Shown here piece by piece: positions 59,616 through 64,000 of a stretch of 64,000 nucleotides of DNA. The position numbers were made by a program, and so were the translations under genes. Positions within the stretch are counted from its first letter, which is position 1. Every line of letters begins with the position of its first letter. Under the pieces are notes generated by a model that saw only the letters and a list, made by a program, of their open reading frames with translations, had not been told where the DNA came from and did not search any database. Source of the DNA: Nocardioides turkmenicus (lineage in GTDB: Bacteria; Actinomycetota; Actinomycetes; Propionibacteriales; Nocardioidaceae); contig NZ_JAALAA010000006.1 of the NCBI RefSeq assembly GCF_011045035.1, positions 62,001 through 126,000 of the forward strand, read 5' to 3'.

Positions 59616-60567
59616 GGTCGGCTTCGCGGCTCGCAGCATCCTCGACGGGACGCCGCGACCAGTAGCTCGCGAGGACCGACCCGGATACGTTGTGCCAGAC
59701 CGAGAAGATTGCGGCTGGCAGCGCCGCGGCGGGGGAGAAGTGGACGGTCGCGAGGGCGGCCGCGAGGCCGGAGTTCTGCATGCCGACCTCGATGCTGATC
59801 GCACGGCGGCTGGACACCGGCATGCCGCAGAGGCGACCGACCGCGTACCCGAGAGCAAGACCGGCGACGTTGTGCAGCACCACCGCGAGGACGACCAGGA
59901 GCCCCACGGAGAGCAGCGTGGAGGAGCTCCCGGCGACGACGGCCAGCACGACACCGGTGATGCCGGCGACCGAGATCAGCGGGAGCACGTCGATCACGCG
60001 CTCGATGAGACGTGGTAGCAGCAGCCTGAGCACCAGGCCGAGGAGCACCGGCACGAGCACGATCTCCACGATCGAGACGAACAGGTCACTGGCGGAGACC
60101 GGCAGGTCCTCGCCGATCAGGAGAAGGACCAGCAACGGCGTCATCACGGGCGCGAGCAGCGTCGACACCGAGGTCATCGCCACCGACAGCGCGGTGTCGC
60201 CGCGGGCGAGGAACACCATGACGTTGGAGGCGGTGCCGCCGGGCGCGCAGCCCACCAGGATCATGCCTGCGGTGAGCACGGCGGAGAGGCCGAGCAGGTG
60301 CGCGATGCTCCAGCCGAGGAGCGGCATCAGGGTGTACTGCGCGGCGACGCCCAGCAGCAGGGCCCACGGACGTCGAGCGATGATCGCGAAGTCGCTGGGC
60401 TGCAACGTCATGCCCATCCCGAGCATGATGATCTGGAGGAGCAGGGGGACCTGGGCAGCCCAGCCGTCGAAAGTGCTGGGCGTGGCCAGTGCGATGGCGC
60501 CGGCGACGAGGACGATCAGGGCGAACCAGCGGCCCACGAATGCGCTGATCTGTCGGACTGTGTTCAT
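59602..60567 (-). CDS. Bile acid:sodium symporter (BASS) family transporter
   Basis: A 321-residue, about ten-segment transporter. GMGMTLQPSDF, LVGCAPGGTASNVMVFLARG (sodium site) and SIEVGMQNSGLAAALA (crossover motif) are the family motifs. Substrates across the family include bile acids, pantothenate, keto acids, and arsenite in the related ACR3 branch. The neighbouring ArsR-phosphatase gene makes an oxyanion role tempting, but the ACR3 signature is absent. GGAAGG precedes the ATG at 60567. Confidence 0.85.
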   Translation of the reverse strand: MNTVRQISAFVGRWFALIVLVAGAIALATPSTFDGWAAQVPLLLQIIMLGMGMTLQPSDFAIIARRPWALLLGVAAQYTLMPLLGWSIAHLLGLSAVLTAGMILVGCAPGGTASNVMVFLARGDTALSVAMTSVSTLLAPVMTPLLVLLLIGEDLPVSASDLFVSIVEIVLVPVLLGLVLRLLLPRLIERVIDVLPLISVAGITGVVLAVVAGSSSTLLSVGLLVVLAVVLHNVAGLALGYAVGRLCGMPVSSRRAISIEVGMQNSGLAAALATVHFSPAAALPAAIFSVWHNVSGSVLASYWSRRPVEDAASREADLTPQ

Positions 60568-60610
60568 GCTCTGCCTTCCGAGACGAGGGGCACGGGTCGA
60601 ACCGATGACC

Positions 60611-60650
60611 CGCCCGCCGCGAGATCCTCGCAGGAGGCGCGCGGCGGGCG
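60611..60650 (-). terminator. Hairpin after sodN
   Basis: CGCCCGCCGCG (60611-60621) and CGCGGCGGGCG (60640-60650) are a perfect 11-bp inverted repeat with an 18-base loop, placed between the sodN stop and the BASS start. Confidence 0.6.
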
Positions 60651-60741
60651 AGGGTGGGGGATGGTCAGGAGAGCCAGTCCAGCTCTCCGTCGACGTACTG
60701 GTCGTACGTCTATGCCCCTGAGTCGTCGAGCATGGAGAAGC

Positions 60742-61137
60742 TCAGGCCTTCTTGGTCGCCCAGAAGATCTCGGCGATCTCGTCGATCTTGGCGAGGAGCT
60801 TGTCGGCGGTCTCGAGGTCGAGGGTGCCCTTGGTGCCGGAGGCACCGGCGAGCTTGGTGGCCTCGTTGACGAGGGTGTGGAGCTGGGGGTAGGCCTCGAA
60901 GTGCGGAGGCTTGAAGTAGTCGGTCCACAGCACCCACAGGTGGTGCTTGACCAGCTCGGAGCGCTGCTCCTTGATGATGATGGCGCGGGTGCGGAAGTCG
61001 GGGTCGTCGCTGTCCAGGGCCTTCTGGATGACCGCCTTGACGGACTCGGCCTCGATGCGGGCCTGGGCGGGGTCGTAGACGCCGCAGGGCAGGTCGCAGT
61101 GGGCCGAGACCTCGATGGTGGGAGCGAACAGACGCAT
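60742..61137 (-). CDS. sodN: Nickel superoxide dismutase
   Basis: A 131-residue precursor. The leader MRLFAPTIEVSA must be cleaved so that His13 becomes the N-terminus of the nickel hook HCDLPCGVYDP (His13, Cys14, Cys18). The rest is the four-helix bundle (IIIKEQRSELVKHHLWVLWT, DYFKPPHFEAYPQLH). It removes superoxide in the cytoplasm. The maturation protease gene sodX, usually next to sodN, is not seen in the window. GAGAGG lies 8 bases before the ATG. A flavin reductase gene lies 49 bases upstream on the same strand. Confidence 0.93.
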   Translation of the reverse strand: MRLFAPTIEVSAHCDLPCGVYDPAQARIEAESVKAVIQKALDSDDPDFRTRAIIIKEQRSELVKHHLWVLWTDYFKPPHFEAYPQLHTLVNEATKLAGASGTKGTLDLETADKLLAKIDEIAEIFWATKKA

Positions 61138-61186
61138 GGTGGTTCCTCTCGATGATGTGGTGGAGAAAGACCGTCGATGTCGGCGG

Positions 61187-61717
61187 TCAGGAAGCCTTCT
61201 CGGGCAGGATCCCGTCGAGCGGGACGGTGCTGACGGAGGGGCCGAGCGACCAGTAGTGCCGGTCGTGGTGGAGGAGCGGCTCGGCGTTCTCGCCGAGGGT
61301 GACCTCGTCGACCTCGATCAGCACCAGCCAGGCCTCGCCGGCGGGGACGACGCGGACGACGCGGCCGTAGAAGGTCGCCGCGGCGTCGTCCAGGATCGGC
61401 GGCTCGCCGAGCGGGAGCCTCCAGCCCTGGGTCAGCGTGAATCGTGGCGCCGTGCGGTCGGCGAAGGCCGCGGCCACGTGTGCCTGGGAGTCGGTCAGCA
61501 CGTGCACCGCGAGTCGGTCGCTCTCGGTGAATGCCGGGCCGGACCGGCTGGACCGGGAGACCGAGAACGACAGCATCGGCGGGTTCGCGCTCACCGAGGC
61601 CACGCTCGAGACGGTCGCCCCGACGGGTCCTGTCTCGGTCGAGGTGGCGACGATGGCCACGCCGGTGGGGTATCGACGGAAGCCGGCCTTGAACTGGTCG
61701 GTGAGTGTGTCGCTCAC
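61187..61717 (-). CDS. Flavin reductase-like FMN-binding protein
   Basis: A 176-residue protein of the flavin reductase family: FKAGFRRYPTGVAIVATST, VGATVSSVASVSANPPMLSF (FMN-binding) and VHVLTDSQAHVAAAFADR. It should reduce FMN with NAD(P)H for a partner monooxygenase, or act as an FMN protein on its own. GGAGGGGGG precedes the GTG at 61717. With sodN it forms a two-gene unit; a free flavin reductase makes superoxide, which sodN would remove. Confidence 0.85.
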   Translation of the reverse strand: MSDTLTDQFKAGFRRYPTGVAIVATSTETGPVGATVSSVASVSANPPMLSFSVSRSSRSGPAFTESDRLAVHVLTDSQAHVAAAFADRTAPRFTLTQGWRLPLGEPPILDDAAATFYGRVVRVVPAGEAWLVLIEVDEVTLGENAEPLLHHDRHYWSLGPSVSTVPLDGILPEKAS

Positions 61718-61847
61718 ACCCCCCTCCTCTCTCTTTCGCAGCGACGCTAAAACATCAAGTCCGGTTGAGGTCCAGTCATCCACGGTGTGATCGCGGACTC
61801 ATCTGCCTGGCGTCGCCTGAGATCATGTCAGGTGTCGCGGGTGCTAC

Positions 61848-61877
61848 TTGTTAGACTTGCTAAGCACTCGTTATACA
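61848..61877 (+). promoter_or_regulatory. Promoter of the TerC gene
   Basis: TTGTTA (61848-61853) and TATACA (61872-61877) are 18 bases apart, one of the most consensus-like promoters in the window. It leaves a leader of about 120 bases, in which I did not find a yybP-ykoY (Mn2+) riboswitch. Confidence 0.5.
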
Positions 61878-62007
61878 ACTCGGGTTGGTGTGTCGCCGTA
61901 CGCCGATGCCGACCGCCGTTGCGGTCCGCTACGACTTCGAAGCTGGGGCCTCGGTCGCCTAACCTTCCCAAAGAACCGCTCTGCCTCACGACCTAAGGAG
62001 TCCCTTC

Positions 62008-63018
62008 GTGGACGTCTCCCCGCTCATCTGGTGGTTGACCATCGGCATCGCCAGTGCCGTGCTGCTCTTCGACGTACTCGTCATCGGCCGTCGTCCCCAC
62101 GAGCCCTCGCGTCGAGAGCTGATCGTCGCCCTGAGCGTCTACATCGGCCTGGCCGTGCTCTTCGGCATCGGCGTCTTCGTGTTCTCCGGCCCGAAGTACG
62201 GCACCGAGTTCTTCGCGGGCTGGCTGACCGAATACTCACTCTCGGTCGACAACCTGTTCATCTTCATCATCATCATGTCGAAGTTCGCGGTGCCGAGGCA
62301 GTATCAGCAGAAGGCGCTGCTGATCGGCATCATCCTGGCGCTGATCTTCCGCGGCATCTTCATCGCAGTCGGTGCGGCCGCGATCGAGAACTTCAGCTGG
62401 GTCTTCTACCTGTTCGGTGCGTTCCTGATCTACACCGCGGTCAAGCTGGCCATGGAGGGCGGCGAGGACGAGGACGAGTACGAGGAGCCTGCCGTGGTGA
62501 AGTACCTCGAGCGGCACATCCCGCTGACCTCGCAGTGGAGCAGCGCGAAGATGTTCATCCGTGAGAACGGCAAGCGGGTCGCGACCCCGATGTTCGTGGT
62601 CATCTGTGCTCTCGGTACGACCGACCTGCTGTTCGCGCTCGACTCGATCCCGGCGATCTACGGTCTGACCAACGAGGCCTACCTGGTCCTGACCGCCAAC
62701 ATCTTCGCCCTGATGGGTCTGCGTCAGCTCTACTTCCTCATCGGCGGCCTGCTCGAGCGGCTGGTCTACCTGTCCTACGGTCTGGCGATCCTGCTCGGCT
62801 TCATCGGCCTCAAGCTCGTCTTCCACGCGCTCCACGAGAACGAGCTGCCCTTCATCAACGGTGGCCACCACGTCGAGTGGGCCCCGGAGATCCCGATCGC
62901 GGTCTCGCTCAGCGTCATCGTCGGCATCCTGGCGATCACCACGATCCTCAGCCTGCTGAAGTCGCGCAGCATGACCGAGAAGGAGCGCGACGACGCCACC
63001 GGCCCGCGCAGCATGTAG
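62008..63018 (+). CDS. TerC-family integral membrane protein
   Basis: A 336-residue protein with nine predicted segments. EYSLSVDNLFIFIIIMSKFA and LFALDSIPAIYGLTNEAYLV carry the conserved Asp residues of the TerC/Alx family. Members export Mn2+ or protect exported metalloproteins, and were first found in tellurite resistance. An acidic loop (GGEDEDEYEEP) lies near residue 155. The GTG at 62008 follows TAAGGAG by 8 bases. Confidence 0.9.
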   Translation: MDVSPLIWWLTIGIASAVLLFDVLVIGRRPHEPSRRELIVALSVYIGLAVLFGIGVFVFSGPKYGTEFFAGWLTEYSLSVDNLFIFIIIMSKFAVPRQYQQKALLIGIILALIFRGIFIAVGAAAIENFSWVFYLFGAFLIYTAVKLAMEGGEDEDEYEEPAVVKYLERHIPLTSQWSSAKMFIRENGKRVATPMFVVICALGTTDLLFALDSIPAIYGLTNEAYLVLTANIFALMGLRQLYFLIGGLLERLVYLSYGLAILLGFIGLKLVFHALHENELPFINGGHHVEWAPEIPIAVSLSVIVGILAITTILSLLKSRSMTEKERDDATGPRSM

Positions 63019-63034
63019 GCCCTACGCTGAGGTC

Positions 63035-64000
63035 ATGACGTCAGTCCCTGCCCCAGGTCCCCGTTGGCTCGGAGACCTGGGGCAGGTCGCGTTGGCGGGG
63101 TTGCTCGCCCTGGTGCTGCTGCCGGTCGGCTGGACGTCGGTGGTCGATGGTGAGGTGGCCAGGGGCTGGGAGATCGCCCTCGTGGCCGCACTGCTGGCTC
63201 TGCACGGCGCCGTGGCCACCGCCCGTCGCTGGCCGCTGGCCTCGTACGTCGTGGGCGCGCTGTCCGAGCTGGTGCTGGTCGCAGGCCCGGATCTGAGCGG
63301 GCCCACCGCGGAGGCGGCCGGGAGCGACTACGGGCCGGTGCTGCTGCCGAGCAGCCTGTGCTTCTTCGTGCTGCTCTACGCGGTGAGCGCCCGGGACCGG
63401 AGGCCGTGGCCGGGGGTGGCGCTCGGCATCGCGCTGGTGGGGTGCCTGGTCACCGTCGTACGTCTGTCGAAGTTCGAGGGCACCGGGCTGGAGGGGTGGA
63501 CGTGGTGGCTGATGGTGGCCACCGCGACGCTCGGTGCCACGGTGGCCGCCTGGGCGCTCGGCAGGTTCCGGGCGACCCGGGCCGCCTGGATCGACCAGCT
63601 CGCCGACCGGGCCGCAGCCGAGGAGCGCCAGCGCATCGCCCGGGAGATGCACGACGTTGTCGCGCACTCGCTGGCGGTCGTGGTCAGTCACGCCGAGGCC
63701 GGCCGGATGGTCGTCGCGCAGCAGCCGGATCGGGCCTCCGGGATCCTCGACACCATCGCGACCACCGGCCGGGAGGCGCTGGCGGAGATGCGCGGGCTGC
63801 TCGGCGTACTCGGCGGCGAGTCATCTCGACAAGCTCGATACATCGCCTCGACCGAGCCGCAGCCGGGGTTGGCCGATGTGGACGATCTCGTCGAGCGGAT
63901 GCGCGAGGCCGGTCTGACGATCCGCCTCGAGGCGGACGAGCTCGGCCAGGTCGCGCCGGCCGTCGGCCTGACCGCCTATCGCGTCGTCCAGGAGGCACTC
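63035..64000 (+). CDS. Sensor histidine kinase, NarL-partner type (runs off the window)
   Basis: The frame from the ATG at 63035 is open to the last base. Four or five TM segments (residues about 18-165) precede the dimerisation helix ERQRIAREMHDVVAHSLAVV with the phosphorylated His, then ILDTIATTGREALAEMRGLL. The ATPase domain is only entered (GLTAYRVVQEAL). TACGCT 6 bases before the ATG suggests a leaderless mRNA. A short segment near 63826-63842 (SRQARYI) comes from a TCGACAAGCTCGA word that looks like repeat DNA. Confidence 0.85.
   Translation, partial: MTSVPAPGPRWLGDLGQVALAGLLALVLLPVGWTSVVDGEVARGWEIALVAALLALHGAVATARRWPLASYVVGALSELVLVAGPDLSGPTAEAAGSDYGPVLLPSSLCFFVLLYAVSARDRRPWPGVALGIALVGCLVTVVRLSKFEGTGLEGWTWWLMVATATLGATVAAWALGRFRATRAAWIDQLADRAAAEERQRIAREMHDVVAHSLAVVVSHAEAGRMVVAQQPDRASGILDTIATTGREALAEMRGLLGVLGGESSRQARYIASTEPQPGLADVDDLVERMREAGLTIRLEADELGQVAPAVGLTAYRVVQEAL

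Noticed and set aside
61884..62007. Possible Mn2+ riboswitch before the TerC gene
   Set aside because: I could not find the conserved yybP-ykoY helices or loop sequences in the leader.
1..64000. CRISPR arrays, rRNA genes, insertion sequences, transposases, integrases, prophage genes
   Set aside because: None was recognised on either strand. The 29-base period at 903-989 has only three degenerate, palindromic units with no separate spacers.

Overview
The window is a GC-rich actinobacterial chromosome segment, most like Nocardioides or another member of the Nocardioidaceae. The evidence is the very high GC at third codon positions, the frequent GTG/TTG starts, many leaderless promoters (TAnnnT 6-7 bases before the start codon), an actinobacterial SerC and a second-type citrate synthase, nickel superoxide dismutase, a DtxR/IdeR regulator, and the galU-glp(moeA)-rimJ-glpR/sepX neighbourhood known from Mycobacterium, Corynebacterium and Streptomyces. 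The genus call is inference.

Layout. 1-8.7 kb: the end of a tandem NUDIX protein, an ornithine cyclodeaminase-like/MFS pair, a fused FAD/Fe-S D-lactate-dehydrogenase-type oxidase, and an operon of a 28-residue membrane peptide, a methyltransferase and a secreted propeller-like protein. 8.8-18 kb: serC, a GNAT, a PhzF protein, citrate synthase, pdxH, a GH42 beta-galactosidase and a secreted subtilase. 18-25 kb: a TetR-controlled heterodimeric ABC exporter, then a DHA2-type drug efflux gene with marR, preceded by a 477-base leader that looks like an antibiotic-responsive attenuator. 25-29.6 kb: an IdeR-type regulator, a sirtuin, a DUF2277 protein, an unusual LuxR response regulator and a saccharopine-dehydrogenase-like reductase. 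29.6-39.5 kb is core genome: tRNA-Arg, an LCP cell-wall ligase, mscL, a SAF protein, an FmdB zinc ribbon, 5-formyl-THF cyclo-ligase, a UGP-type uridylyltransferase, glp/moeA, moaC, mog, a RimJ-like GNAT, glpR/sepX and tRNA-Ala.

39.5-58.6 kb, beyond tRNA-Ala, looks accessory. It opens with a decayed SDR gene. Then come a sulfatase, its formylglycine-generating enzyme and two DUF202 membrane proteins under a LysR regulator. Next is a quaternary-amine-type cluster: two BCCT transporters, a regulator that fuses an XRE-like HTH to a TetR protein, a PECR-like SDR, an NDP-forming acyl-CoA ligase, an acyl-CoA dehydrogenase, an enoyl-CoA hydratase and a 3-hydroxyacyl-CoA dehydrogenase. Together these would import a betaine-like acid, make its CoA thioester and take it through one round of beta-oxidation; gamma-butyrobetaine or carnitine is the best-fitting guess. 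Two genes here carry one-base frameshifts (the ligase near 53755, a second sulfatase near 57739).

58.6-64 kb: an ArsR-phosphatase fusion, a BASS-family transporter, sodN, a flavin reductase, a TerC protein and the start of a histidine kinase that runs off the window.

The most interesting candidate system is the leader of the efflux gene at 22.6-22.96 kb: a WhiB7-like promoter, a 12-codon leader peptide behind a 15-base perfect match to the 16S anti-Shine-Dalgarno region, and competing RNA stems that include a terminator-like hairpin.
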